The translations under genes and the position numbers were made by a program. 64,000 nt of DNA, taken from assembly GCA_009760855.2 (NCBI GenBank), contig WPIO01000071.1, forward strand, positions 1,624,001 to 1,688,000, in the 5' to 3' direction. The stretch comes from Cristatella mucedo. Lineage: Eukaryota; Bryozoa; Phylactolaemata; Cristatellidae. This document shows positions 47,483 to 59,655 of this stretch, piece by piece. Numbering within the stretch: the first letter of the stretch is position 1; each line of letters begins with the position of its first letter. The notes beneath the pieces are model-generated. The model saw nothing but the letters and a program-made list of their open reading frames with translations, made no database searches and was not told the DNA's origin.

Positions 47483-48149
47483 AGAGACGGGTGGGAGGTT
47501 GCGGGGTGCAAAGCTAGTTCGGGCTTTGGGGTCACCTGGCGGCTTTTAACAATTTGACCGAAATAGCCGCCGCCTCGGCCAATGCAGTGCAACCATCTGT
47601 GCGAGCATATTGATTTCTGGCAGCGCTCGAGCGACCGTAATGTCTGGAAGTAGGCACGATCTGCAGGCCGATCGTAGTGCTTCGCCTAGTGCGATAACTG
47701 CTGCCCCTCCCACCTGCCCCATACCTCCTTCCCACACACTCCTCCCTGCCGTCCTCCCTGCCTGTCCCTACCTCCCCCTTCCTCCCGCTTGCAACCACTG
47801 CAGCCACAGATGGCCGAGATGGCGGCAGCTTCGAGGCGTCGCGAGCACACCGGGTCATGGCCGCGGCATTTGAGCGTTCGCATAAACGCGACCGACGAGC
47901 TTATATCCACCTGAGCTAGCCTTTTAGATGCGAAGAAAATGCCAGCCGCGAGCGCCTGTTATTACGAATGGGTGGCATAGGCAGACGCAGCTACGGCCAT
48001 CTGGAATAACCCAGCTGCTCTTGCGTCTACTCTGCCAGAGACGCTCGTTCCCCACCCCCAAGACGTGCGGCCTCCATTAGCGTCTACTTTAGGTCACTCC
48101 CTTCGTGGCCCCCTCCTTCCATTCTCTTCTACTCACTCAAGCTGCTGTT
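47483..48149. other. No gene seen
   Basis: Unique sequence with a C-rich stretch (47,700-47,790). Confidence 0.4.
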
Positions 48150-48440
<291 letters not shown>

Positions 48441-48602
48441 ACTCTTCCTTTCTTCATTATTCGTCTCAGCCACATTCGGTCGCTCGTTCGCTTTCACGCA
48501 GTCTTTCTTACGTAAGCCCCGCATTCTTTACTTCCACACCTCATTGTTTCTCGTTAACCGTTGCTATAACAGCAACGAAAATTCTCTAGGGCCTAAGGAA
48601 TT

Positions 48603-50155
48603 ATAATGATATATTTGTTATAGCGCTCTCAGTGAGCTCAGTCTCATTCTAGACACTATACTTTTGCTGCAAATGAAGCATGATCACAATGTTAGGTGCT
48701 AGCATGCTCAATGAAAGCAAGTATAACCTGGTTAGAGGCAACATGCACACGGCCAGAATGCAAATATGGTTAGCATCAGCATGCACAGTGTCAGCACGCA
48801 TAAGCACACAAAGAACGAATATGGACACAGTTTCAGCCTCCTCGTGCCCTCAGGTTCTTTATGGACAATGAATTAGCTGTTCCGTTCCTCCACTTAAAGA
48901 CCGTTGGCGATAGAAGCTTTAGCTCTACAGGTCCTAGACTGTGAAACTCGCTTCCACGATTCTTAGGCAACGACAACTACTTTCCTGCTGCCGACTATGG
49001 CTCATCCTTTTCAGCGGTCCTGAGCTGCTACTTCCATGCTACTCACTACCTCCACTGCTATCCTGACTCTTCTATGCTTCCTACTTTCTCTTTGTTGCGT
49101 TAGATGAAGTCTGTTGGCTACCGAATGCGTACCGAAAGCCGCTTAGGTTGCGAGTTCGCTGTACAAAACTCTCCTGCGTAACACTCAACTGGTGTCTGTG
49201 GCTTTGTGGAGCTAAACACGGAAATATATACATGCATACATATATACATACATACATATATAATTACATACATACATACATGCATGCATACACACATACG
49301 TGCAATTGTTGTTTCTTTTAAAATCGGGTCAAGTCAGAGGATGTCATTCTGCCACTCGGAAGTAAGTTCTAGGCATTTGAAGAGTACGAACTAAAGGCAC
49401 GGTCTCCAAAGGATCTGAGGTTCGTACGAATTAGAGGTTAACGATTCAATTCCGAAGAGCGGGTGTAACGATGCTAAACCTGGTGAGGACTAAATCTGAA
49501 AGGTAGGCTAGAGCCAAAGAATGAAGGGGCCTAAAAGCGAGTGACAGAACCTGGAAGTCGATGCTTGGCTTAACTGGGAGCCAGTGAAGGTCAGCTAGAA
49601 GTGCTGCGATGTGGCATCACTTCGACGTTCATGACAGACAAGCCTGGCTGCAGAGTTTTGCACCAGTTGTAAGCGACTGATTGCACAGGCAGGTAGACCG
49701 GCAAGCAGTGAGTTACAGAAGTCGAGACGGAATGTCGCAAATGCACGGACCAATTTAGATGCTGTTTCCCTCTCTAAAAAATCTCGAATGTTAGCAATGC
49801 TAAATAGGTGAAAATAGGCAGCGTTGACTGTGAAGCTGATGTGATCGTCTTATGAAAGTTCACCTTTGAACAGGACCCCTACATTTCATACAGATTCAAC
49901 AGAAGATATGCTGGAAGAGCCAATTTTGAGCTTTAACCCGTCTAATATCTGAATCACACTTATTTTGACCATAAGTAGTGAGTTAGTTTTGTCATCCCTC
50001 AATTTAAGAAAGTTAGCCGCCATCCATATGCGGGTGTCATTAGGACATGCAGCAAGGGAGTTGAGATAATTTGACATGCTGGAAGGCTGGGAGGGATCAA
50101 AGCAAAGATACAACTGAGTGTCGTCAGCTGCATCGAAATGAAAGCCTTGATTTTG
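48603..50155 (-). mobile_element. L2-like LINE split by a LINE B insertion
   Basis: 48,603-48,825 is the minus-strand 3' tail and UTR. After an inserted LINE B copy (48,826-49,310) the same element resumes at 49,311 with the RT C-terminus and runs to about 50,155, where TQLYLCFDPSQPSSMSNYL and WMAANFLKLRDDKTN are readable. Only about 30 bases of the expected sequence are missing at the junction. It is heavily mutated. Confidence 0.75.
48826..49310 (+). mobile_element. LINE family B 3' fragment, nested, with (ATAC)n end
   Basis: Matches the family-B C-terminus (GCCCTCAGGTTCTTTATGG, then GACCGTTGGCGATAGAAGC) and its 3' UTR (CGAATGCGTACCGAAAGCC), ending in an ATAC/ATGC microsatellite at 49,225-49,300. 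It is more diverged than the copies at 15.4 and 19.4 kb. Confidence 0.7.
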
Positions 50156-50473
50156 CCTGACGAAGTAAATATTGTTTCGAATCACCGGAAGCCGAGCCGG
50201 AACCGAAATATAAAGCTGATCAATTTGCTCCACGCGTAACCACACGGTCTTGGTTGCAGGAGTGCCGAGTTGATGCAGGCTTCCATGAAATGAGACAAGC
50301 GATGGTTTTAGTTGGAATCCGAGCAAGGTTTGTGGGAGAAAGAGAGAGAGAGAGAGAGACTGGAAGAGAATGGAGAGAAGAAAATAGAGAAACGGACGTA
50401 GAGAATTACATAACTGCTGACAGATACTGACAGAAATAGATAGATAGAACGAGGGAAAGAGACAGAGAGAGAA

Positions 50474-50515
<42 letters not shown>

Positions 50516-50654
50516 GTGCTGTTCGTCTATGCCCACAGATTTCAAGCCGAAGCTAGACTTCCAGTGCTAAGAGATACGGATAAGGAGAGAGCAAAAAAAG
50601 AGAACGAGAACAAGAGAGAGAGAGAGAGAAATAGAGACACACGGGGAGACCCTA
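50156..50654. other. GA runs and a short module shared with 61.93 kb; no gene
   Basis: (GA)n runs lie at 50,339-50,362 and 50,459-50,513. Directly after, 50,514-50,570 reads GACGTGCTGTTCGTCTATGC, then CCACAGATTTCAAGCCGA, nearly the same as 61,926-61,985, which also follows a purine array. This marks a dispersed repeat that includes the array edge. Confidence 0.5.
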
Positions 50655-51905
50655 ACAACAGCCAGGTCAGCTCAATTGTTAACTGTCTGGAGAAATTTGG
50701 CTTGGTCCAGCACACTAGTCACACCAGTCACTTCGGTGGGCCCATCCTGGATCTGGTTATCACTTTAGGATGTCTGCCTCACTGAACAATTTTTTTCTTC
50801 TTCCTCTTTTGTCAAAGATTCTTGAAAAAAAGTGTCTCTAAACAGCTTGTAGCGCACAATGAAGAGAATAAACTTTCAAAACAATTTCAGACCAGGTTCA
50901 AGCAACAGCTTTCTCCACTAAAAGTGCTCTCTTGGTGTTTAACAGATGACATGCTTTGCCGAAACAATGACAAGAATTTCACTGCGATGACTTATCAGCT
51001 GCATTTAACAACAATGATCATGATGTCCTACATAAACGATTGAGAACAATAATCGGTTTGGCAGACGAGACGCTAGCGTGGTTAATAAAATCGTACTTGT
51101 CCGATCGTGTTCAATCCGTGACGTGTCGATTTCAGGTCTCATCCAGCAGACCAGTCACCCGTGGAGACCCGCGAGGGTCCGTCCTCGGTCCCTTGTTGTT
51201 CTCCATTTATACTCAACCTCTGGGAAAAGTTATTCGGGCCCATGGAAAATGCTATCACTTTTATGCTGACGACAATTAGCTGTATGCGTCGTTTAAATCT
51301 GCCGTAGCCACTACTAAACTAAATGCTTGCCTTGCAAACATTCGATCTTGGGTGTCGGCAAACTTCCTTCAACTTGACAATGATAAATCGGAACTGCTCT
51401 CCATAGGACACCCAAACCACGTGGCTGACCTGCAAGACTGCACTCTTCTAATGGGTAATGCCGTTGTGCGACCATCACCACGTTCACAGAATTTAGGCGT
51501 CTTCTTTAAAAGCTGCCTAAATTTGGAAAGCTTCATTAGGAAGACTGCTTTCACAGCTAGTCATCACGTCCCATCTCTATCTAAGATTAGGAGCTATCTT
51601 CCACAGAGGCTTGCAAAAACTTTAACTTGCTTCTAGGTTCTGTCTCGGCTAGACTTTGCAATTCCATTTTGGCCGAGCAACCAAAAAAAGCCACTATGCC
51701 TCTGCGTCTGGTGATGAATATGGCTTCAATGCTAATTCACAAATTCCAGAGGTTTGACCACGTGTGTTTCCTTTGCTGAAAGAGCTTAGATGGCTGCCAG
51801 TTGATCAACGGATACAGTGTAAGGCTCTTACGCTGATCCACAAAGCCCGCCGAAAAAACCAAATGGGCCTCAGCAGCTGGTGATGAATGTTGCTGCACGA
51901 CTAGT
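50655..51905 (+). mobile_element. LINE (probably family B), endonuclease end plus RT, decayed
   Basis: CLEKFGLVQHTSHTSHFGG and ILDLVITL near 50,690-50,770 are the C-terminus of a LINE endonuclease. RT landmarks follow: KQLVAHNEENKLSKQF, GDPRGSVLGPLLFSIY (motif B) and HFYADDN (motif C, followed by a stop at about 51,277), then WVSANFLQLDNDKSEL and FKSCLNLESFI. 51,697-51,850 (MPLRLVMNMASMLIHKF) matches the start of the family-B fragments at 8.6 and 15.4 kb, tying this to family B. Frameshifts and stops make it inactive. A second short copy of the same C-terminal segment starts near 51,862. Confidence 0.7.
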
Positions 51906-51959
51906 CAACTAATCCCGGAGGTTCAGCCACGTGTCTCTTTTTCTAAAGAGAAAAAATCT

Positions 51960-52350
51960 GCGATGGCTCGAGATATTTTCACTCTGACAGCATCGATGTC
52001 AAGGCTATCGAGATCTCGCGATTCTCATGTGATTTGGGATGCAGAATCGGGCACACACTTTGTAGACTGAATGAGATACGCATTGGATCAGGTCAGCAGA
52101 GCTTGGTAACAATAGGGGATGACAGCATGCACTTGTGAGAGAATGGGACCCGTTGTTGTGACTGGGGTCATGCACATGAGCCACAAGAGAAAGATAGTCA
52201 GTCAGTGCACGACATTCGGCACTTAAGGCGTCAGATAAGTCGTCTAAATGGATGCGATGGACCGACTCACCGATCGCAGCGAGGAAAGCTCAAGTTAGTC
52301 CAAACAGAATCGAAATGCGATCAGAGACTATATAATAATCTCGCGACACC
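51960..52350 (-). mobile_element. L2-like LINE endonuclease-linker fragment
   Basis: GACAGCATCGATGTCAAGG, TTTGTAGACTGAATGAGAT and CATGCACATGAGCCACAAG match 34,020-34,260 of the near full-length copy in the same orientation. Only this internal segment is present. Confidence 0.65.
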
Positions 52351-52620
52351 GAATCGAAAAGACCCCTCAGTGATGCCATGACAAGGGCCTCCGGACGCTT
52401 CCGGTTCGCCGCCGCGTACCTCGAGCTGCCGGGGTCACTTGGTCGTGGTGCCACGCTCAATTCGCCGTTAACGACGAGAATACTTCGCTCGGGCACAATG
52501 GAGGACAGTCGGAGGCGGCGCGAGAGAGCGAGCGCTTTCAATGGCCGCTCTCACTCCACACTCAACCTATCCCAATGGCCGCCGATATGCAATCGTCAGT
52601 AGGTTAGCTCGAAGCGGCTG

Positions 52621-52768
52621 AGCGAGGCGAGAGTGAGGCGAGAGCGAGGCGAGAGTGAGGCGAGAGCGAGGCGAGAGCGAGGCGAGACCGAGGCGAGAGC
52701 GAGGCGAGAGCGAGACGAGAGCGAGGCGAGAGCGAGGCGAGAGCGAGGCGAGAGCGAGAGTGAGGCGA
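52621..52768. repeat. 11-bp minisatellite, ~12 units
   Basis: Unit GAGGCGAGAGC (variants GAGAGT, GAGACC, GAGACG). Because 11 is not a multiple of three, all frames read through it as Arg/Glu/Ser/Ala-rich, which explains the open frames here. Confidence 0.9.
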
Positions 52769-53712
52769 GGCGAGAACTCTGGTACGAGCTTTCGCGAGTA
52801 CTGTTATTTCCTCGGGGGGGGGGCCGCCTTCGCCACGGTGGCCGCACCCGCCAATCCGATTATTGATGGCAGCAGCCATCGCTGTTCAGTGGACCCGAAA
52901 ATCCGCTCGGCGCCCGACGCCGCAGACGCAGCCGAATCCGAAGCAACGTTTGCTTCGAGCGGCGGCACACACGGCTCAGCCGCCAGCCAGCCGAAGTTCT
53001 GGCGCCAACCTGGCGATCAGCATTAAGGTCGAGTGAGGGTCAAGCGGCAGGCGGCGAGCGTACAGCGTTTCGCTCCGCCGATCAACGAGGTGCACAAAAA
53101 AACAGCCCCAGAGATGGAAAGCCAGCGAACGAACCGAGCGTCGATAACGCATTTATTTTTGCATGAGAGAGTAATTTATCTCCATATCAGCACTTCTGGG
53201 TCAATCGTATCGACGGGCGATGCTGTCAGCGGACAAAGGCCCGAAGCTGAGGGCGGTGCAGCTGCATCCGGGGCGGCGGCGGCTGCCGCTGCTGCTGCGA
53301 ACTCAACCAAAGTTCGGCGTCGGCTGACCGGAGCGTTCGTCGCAAGTCGCAAGGATAGAGGTCGCTAGCGACGCACGCCCAGCGGAACGCCGCGCCGGAT
53401 GAACATGCGCTCGTCGCAGGAGACGAGTGCCGGGCGCCCTTCCAAGACGAGCGCGGCGGCATCTGGTCCGTCGTGCAGCCTCGCCGCCCTGCGTCGGCGC
53501 CAGTTACTGACACGCTGCTTCCGTCGACGTCAGTCGCGCGTACACGTGACCACGAGTGTGAGCGGTTCGCGAGACTGGCGGCAGTCAAATAAATAGGTCG
53601 GAGTCAAAAGCGTCTGCACCGGATGCACTGCCACTCCGTCGAGCTGACAGGAGCGGAAACGTTCGCCGGATGCACAACGCACGCCAATGAACTCACGGGA
53701 CGGGAAGATTTC

Positions 53713-53718
53713 TTTATT
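53713..53718 (-). promoter_or_regulatory. Candidate poly(A) signal for the minus-strand cysteine-rich gene
   Basis: AATAAA on the minus strand about 165 bases after the stop codon at 53,882. Confidence 0.4.
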
Positions 53719-53881
53719 TCTTTCTGTCACGGCTCAAGCTTCCGGTCGTCGGGTAGTCCGTCCGCTGCAGACGGCCGGAGCCAGGTCAGCCCGGGCGGCG
53801 GCTCGCGCGCGTGCGCGCGAAACGCCAGGCGGCGGAGGAGGAGGCTCCTGCGGCGGCGGCGCCGAGGCAACGGCGCTGAGC

Positions 53882-54243
53882 CTATAAACGGTGGTGTCCG
53901 TGACCTTCCGTGACGGCAGTGGCGACGCACTGAAAGCCGCAGCGCGAGTGGAACTCGCAGCGCCACTCGACTTCCGCCGCCGCGGCGGCAACTCGGCCTC
54001 GAGAGCCTCGTCTGCGGCACATGTCGTCGTTCCAGCACTGCCTCTCAAACGTGCACGCCCGTCCGCCGTGCATGTACTTGTCGGGATTCCAGCGCTTGAC
54101 AAGCACGCGACTCAGCGTTTCGGCAGCGCCTCGGGAGCTAGCGTCGTCTGCCTCGGCGGCGGCGGCGGCCTCGTTCATCGTCACAGCGGCGGCGGACGAA
54201 TCTAGAATCGCAATTGAAAACGGCCGTCTTCGAATGGCGGTGT
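53882..54243 (-). CDS. Last exon of a secreted six-cysteine peptide precursor, paralogue of 6.2-7.0 kb
   Basis: The minus-strand frame ends at TAG 53,882 and encodes LVKRWNPDKYMHGGRACTF, then ERQCWNDDMC, an Arg/Ala-rich insert, VEWRCEFHSRCGFQC and a His-rich tail. The six Cys keep the spacing of the 6.2 kb gene except for a longer third gap (C-x5-C-x5-C-x19-C-x5-C-x3-C), and the KR-WNPD junction is kept. Candidate acceptors on the minus strand are CCTTCAG (exon from 54,243) and GATTCTAG (exon from 54,201). Both require a phase-1 intron, as in the 6.2 kb gene, which supports common ancestry. The signal-peptide exon was not found; it should lie at higher coordinates. The intact frame and conserved Cys suggest a functional gene. 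Confidence 0.55.
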
Positions 54244-54404
54244 CTGAAGGAGGCCATTTTAGTTCGCGCGACAGGCGAAGTAAAGGCAGCGGTTGTCTCC
54301 GTCGACCGAGCGCGACCCGCTGTTGCGTCCTAACCGTTAGTCAAGAGCGCTTGCGATCTGAAGACGCAGTTCCGTCCGGCCCGGTGGCAGCTCGCGCGGG
54401 TTAC

Positions 54405-54487
54405 GCGCGGGTTACGCTCGGGTCTGAGTTACGCTCGGGTCGCGCTCGGGTCGCGCTCGGGTCACGCTCGGGTCACGCTCGGGTCAC
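54405..54487. repeat. 11-bp minisatellite (CTCGGGTCACG), ~7 units
   Basis: GGTTACGCGCGGGTTACG, then CTCGGGTCGCG and CTCGGGTCACG repeats. It lies in the presumed intron or 5' region of the minus-strand cysteine-rich gene. Confidence 0.8.
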
Positions 54488-56050
54488 GCTGCGCTTCTCG
54501 CTTCCGATCGGGTTCAGCAGCTCGGGTGCAGTGCACTCTTGACGCACAGCCGCAAGGCGGCCAATTTCCCGCTGCTCTATTGAATTCACCAGGAACCGCC
54601 TGCTATCGTGCTATTCTCCCGCTGCCGAACCGAGGGGCAGGGAAAAGTTTACTTTTATCAATATCCTGATAATATCGATGACACTTTTATCGATATTATC
54701 AATAGCTGTCAATGAAGGCGTGAGCGGAGAAGGCAGCCAGCGGCGGCGGCGGCAGCGGCACTACATTCGGGCCTGTCGCCGAGCGAATTCGGCGACAAAA
54801 AAAATCGATAATAAAATCTATAATAATAAAATCGATAATAAAATCGAGGAAATCGCCGCGACCGTAGCGAGCGAATTCGGCGGCGGCTTAGAGATCCCCG
54901 TTCGGCCCGGCTGCTGCGCTCGGTCTCCTAAGAGTCCGCCGCCGTCGCTAAGTGCCGCCGCTGCTCCGCTCCGGCGCCTTTGGCGAGTCGGCGAGCGGGC
55001 GGTGCCACCTCGGAGCCGTCTCTTTACCCTGCGTGCTAGCTACGCTTAGCTGCATTCGGGGAAGGAGCGCGGGGCGGAAGCAAGGAGCCACCTCCGCCGC
55101 CGCGCCGGAGTGCTGAGCCGCCGCCGGGCCGCCGCGCCGCCTCGACAAGCCGATTGACGTCGGCGTCTTAGTCAGAAGTCGGCAGCATCGCGGCAGCAGC
55201 GAGTCTCGAACGCCTGCACCTCGCTAGCACAGCCGCTGGCTGCCGCTCGGCGGCTGACGCAGGACGCAGCGACGAAGGACTCGTCGACGAAGGACGCGGC
55301 TGACGCAGGACGCGGCGACGCAGCGGCTTGAGCACGGTCGCCTCCGGCGCTTTGATTTCGGTCGCCCGCCGTCGGCCGCAAACGGGGCCAAACGCGTGCG
55401 AAAGTCCGGCGGCCCCGCCTGCGTAGAGAGTCAGCGGCTGCCGCGGCGTGGGCCGTCGGTGCGATCTCGGCGGTGCAGGCGCAGACGAAGGCGACAGGTC
55501 CTCTTACCGTGCACGAGACGGCAAGAGACGCAGATCAGCAGACAAGCAGCAGTAGCGAGCATCCTCGTTTCTCGGGCGGCAATAGAGGCGACACCTCACG
55601 GCCGATTGGGGCCGAGGAGAGATCCGGCTGCGACGCGTGTACTGGCCAGCCATCGGGACGGAGCCGCCGATTTATGCTGCTGCCTGTGCCAGTGGCCGAC
55701 CAATGGCGTTCGAGCACCAACACGGCTAGAAGCGTCGGACGACTCATTGGCGCTGCCCAGGTGTGCTAGGTGCCCGCCCCTCGTCCGCAATCGCTGCGTC
55801 CAGCGATCTGGCGGGGAGGGGGGTTAGCCAGGTAACATCCCTTATTATCCGCAGCCTCGTCAGCAACTGCGCACGACACCCTGTCGCCGGGCTCCTGCAG
55901 ACGCAGAAGCGACGTGCTGCGGCCCGACATCACGCCGGAGGCAATCGCTGCCATTTCGTCTGGCTCTGCCAAACCTGCGACGGTAGTCCACTAGCGGCTG
56001 CGTCGGTGACAGGCGATACGATTGCCGGATCGCGCTTCTTTGAGCCCGCG
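54488..56050. other. No convincing gene; CpG-rich, AATCGATAATAAA repeats
   Basis: 54,785-54,850 has short ATCGATAATAAAAT repeats. The rest is CpG-rich with overlapping open frames. I looked here for a minus-strand signal-peptide exon and found none. Confidence 0.35.
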
Positions 56051-56442
56051 GCTTCAGGTGGCCAAAGGCGGCCGCCGAGGCCTCTCGTTACTGCTGCTCA
56101 TTGTTTGCTTCGGCGCTGACGCCGAGCGTCAGAGCCGAAGCATCAACGAGCAGACAACGGGCGACGCTGACGCCGAGCGTCAGCCTCGCCCGTCGTCTTA
56201 CGCAGGCGTCTCCCGCACGTGGCAACTTTCCCACGTCCGAAGCGCGAGTCGATTCCCGCGTCTGAAGCGGTGGCGTCGATCTCCGCGTCTGAGGCGCGTC
56301 GCGGCACAGCGGCACCGAAGCACGCGAGGGCAGCATCTTGCAGTCGGGGCTCCAGTTGCAGGGCGCCGCTTTTCGAGCGAGCGAGTGAACTCGAGCACCG
56401 ACGGAGTCACTCTCATGGAGATGGAGGAAGCGAGTACGGCCG
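56051..56442 (+). repeat. CpG-rich dispersed repeat, copy 1
   Basis: Shares order and sequence with 62,096-62,396: CAGGTGGCCAAAGGCGGC, GAGGCCTCTCGTTACTGCTG, GTCGTCTTACGCAGGCGTCT, GCAACTTTCCCACGTCCGAA, GCGAGTCGATTCCCGCGTC, and the ending GGAGGAAGCGAGTACGG. Similarity is interrupted by small indels. Nature unknown; no terminal repeats or coding potential seen. Strand is assigned relative to copy 2. Confidence 0.65.
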
Positions 56443-56620
56443 GCTACTAGAGGCACTCTTTTGCGAGCGTTCAACGCGAGATCGCTTTCCAAAACGCAGG
56501 CCGAAGTAGCCGAGATTCAGCTGCTTCGGTCGCGCTCGGCGCCCGGCCGGCGCTCCAGACACCCGATGGCCAGCGCCGCTCGGCGGATGATTCGCACATT
56601 TCCGCATCGATCGTCTACTC

Positions 56621-57008
56621 ACTCTCTCTGTCTCTCCCTCTCTTGCTCCCACTCTCCCTCTCTCCTCTCTCTCGCTCCCACTCTCATGCTCCCCTCTCTC
56701 TCTCTCTCTCTCTCCTCTCTCATTTTCTCTCTCTTTCCTTTTTATCTCCTCTCTTTCTCACTCCCACTCTCCCCTCTCTCTCCATCCCTTACTATTTTTT
56801 CTCCTTCCCCTCTCTCCCCCTCTCTATCTTCATTCCTCTCTCACTCTCTCACTCTCCCACTCTCTCTCTCTCTCTTTCCCTTTCTATCTTCCCTCCTCTC
56901 TCTCTCCCCCTCTCTATCTTCATTCCTCTCTCACTCTCTCACTCTCCCACTCTCTCTCTCTCTCTCTCTTTCCCTTTCTATCTTCCCTCCTCTCTCTCTC
57001 CCCCAATA

Positions 57009-57078
<70 letters not shown>
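56621..57078. repeat. Long CT-rich array with internal 90-base duplication
   Basis: (CT)n with CCCACTCTC and TCTATCTTC interruptions. CCCCCTCTCTATCTTCATTC followed by CTCTCTCACTCTCTCACTCT appears twice (near 56,816 and 56,906), a higher-order duplication. Confidence 0.95.
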
Positions 57079-57080
<2 letters not shown>

Positions 57081-58709
57081 CGCTAGATCATCAGCTGAGT
57101 CGCTCGCTTAGCAGCGCGGTACTCGGTGACTGAGGCAGAGGCTTCGCTGGCAGCCAGAAGTTTTCGGCTGATTGTGGCCTCGCGATTCCTGCCGGCGAGC
57201 GTACGAGACAAGTAACGTGGTTCACGGCTACCACATCCGGACGGAACTGGGCCGCAAATCGCAGCACTCGTAGCGATACGAGTCAGCGCACGATGACTGT
57301 TGGTGACGCCCGAACCTTTCCTAGCACGTAGCAAGGTACAGCACCAAAGCATGCAGGCACGCCGACCGTCGTATCGTAATACGGCAGCGACGAAGAAGAG
57401 CTCATCTCAACATAAAATCTCAACATAACAAGATGTCCGTGACTTGGACAAGTCTATTTGACGCCGGGAGCTATGCCAGTAGATTGATGGCTGAGCGGGA
57501 CGGGTGCAGAGCTAAAATCAGTTCAAATGCCTATGACAGCTGTGAAAGCACGGCCGACTGCCCGGATGTATAACGTCGGCTTTTATGCTGCCTCGGCGTA
57601 GATTGTCGCGAAATCAGCTCCTGCTACAATTCAGGAGCCGCGAATAGTGAATGTCAGTCATACCGTGACCGACGTACGTTCAGCGTACGGCCACTTGGTG
57701 AGGCGGCTCGAGCTGCATTAGTAGGCGGCATAGCAAGTAAACCTCGTCGCCTGCTGCAGCCAGCCGGCCTATTCCCACATCCGGCGTGCATTGCCAAGAG
57801 GCGCAGAGCGTACTAGCCGAGCTACGACGCGACTCGATAGCGGGCCGCGTCCGCCCAACGCTCGCCTTCAGCTCAGCTCCGCTTGCTCGCGCCCCCTCCT
57901 CGAACGCTGGCTAACGCAATGGCGGCGTCGGCTGCAGCGGATGGGGGGGGGGGCAGCGGGCCGTGTTGTATTCCGTTCTCGCCGTTTCACGAGAGGGCGA
58001 GCCGCGCCTGAGCTCGAGATCTCGCTCTCGCTGCCGGCTCGCGGGATGAGGGCGCTGCGCCACCCTCAATTGCCACCGCCATCTCGGCGGCGAAGCAGAC
58101 AGGTTTTAGCGGCCCGGAGCGATTAGTTTGATAAACGAGCCTCGGCCGCTGACGCCACCTACCGTCAATGTCGTCGCAGTTAATTGGCGCGGAATGCGAG
58201 CCTGCTCGGCTGCTGCGGATGCCGGCTCGTGCCGAGCAGAGCGTCGGTCGCTTTACGACCCAGGTGTGCGAGCCATGTGCGCTCGTCACACTCGCCTTTC
58301 GATCGAGGTTACTCGTAGCAGGATGGCCTCCGCTCTCGAGAGCTCTGCCGTCGCCCCCATGCTCGGTTTAGGCGAATCCAAAGAAAGGTCAAGGACAAAA
58401 AGCTACCTTTTGGGAGCAGCAGCATGCATGGAGAGTGTAATAATTGCTCCGATGCATGCAGATTGAGCTGCAGCGCTAGGGCGAGGCAGCAAGCGGGGGG
58501 GGGGGGGGGGAGTTAAAGAGACGAGCTATGCGACAACTTGCAGAGGTGCAATCAGATTCGGGGTCTGTGGTCGTTATCCTTGCATGGGGGCAGCTTCGGT
58601 GCACAAGCGACCGAAGAGCTGTGTCGCGGAGCTGTGACCTTCGATGGCTCAACGCTTCAGTAGCCTCAAACCCACGACAATTTTTTCCTCCTGCTCCTGC
58701 TCATATTCC

Positions 58710-58741
<32 letters not shown>

Positions 58742-59655
58742 GGCTGCTGCTACTCCTGCCCATGCTGCTGCTGCGGCAGCAGGCTGCCGTTGCAAGCTGC
58801 TGCTGCTGCAGGCTGCTATGCACTTCTGCATGCTCGCTACTGTTGCTGCCTGTGCCTGCAGTCACGCTCAGCACATTCGAGGTTATTTAAGACGTCCGGC
58901 ACGAGGCTCCGGCAGAGCAGCTACATGGGCATCTACTCTGGCAATTGTGTCATGCCTTGAGCGGCCAAGTGCGGCAAGTACATGAAGGCGTTTCGGTGAA
59001 TTTGCATCACCATGAATACTTGCAAAATCGATCGTGGCTACCGTTGGCAGAAGTGGGCGGGTCTGTCAGTCTGATGGTGGGCGGGGGGGGGGGGGGGTCC
59101 TGTGAGTTGGATGTCTCCTCGAGCGAAGGGCGCTCGGCGAAGGCTGCTTGAGACCATGCGAGTGGCTCGCTGTGGCATGTTTGAGCTCAGAAGCTGAGAA
59201 GCAAAAAAGCGGATGCGGACCACAGGATGCGAGCGAGGCTGTGACGTGATGCTGACGTGACGCTGCGGTGGTACAGCAGAGAAGAGTGACAGAGGAGAGA
59301 GGCGACCGAGAAGACATCGATGGAGCTGAACAATTTCGCAGATGATGTCCGACAAAGCCAAAGCACTTCGCAGATGAGATGGTGGTGGTGAGAAATCGGA
59401 ATTCAGGCGAAGTGGACGACATGAATTGAAAAGGATTCCCATCATGGATTTCCATCGCGGCTTTTGTGGGTCGACCTCAGGCAGAAAACCATGTAGCAAT
59501 TGAGAATGCGATATGTCCTCGTATCCGCTTTGTAGTATGTAATGTGTAGAGATTCACAAGTAGCAAAATACGAAAAAACATGGGCTAGCTCCGATCTCTA
59601 TAGCTATCTAGCTGTCCGATATATCTGTCTATCTATCTAATCGTGATGTCATACT
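57079..59655. other. No convincing gene; CTG run and G-runs
   Basis: A (CTG)n-rich segment at 58,711-58,805 produces poly-Leu or poly-Ala frames. G-runs of about 15 lie at 58,495-58,510 and 59,082-59,097. CpG-rich parts at 57,780-58,370 have overlapping frames. No domain or RNA gene is seen. Confidence 0.35.

Larger units (their letters stand above)
52351..53881. other. CpG-rich block, no convincing gene; 11-bp minisatellite inside
   Basis: Open frames overlap on both strands from 52,378 to 53,600 without a domain. It is downstream (3') of the minus-strand cysteine-rich exon. Confidence 0.35.

Noticed and set aside
58528-58985. Leucine-rich possible transmembrane frame
   Set aside because: The hydrophobic stretch is encoded by a CTG repeat, and the adjacent frame gives poly-Ala. 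It is a repeat artefact.
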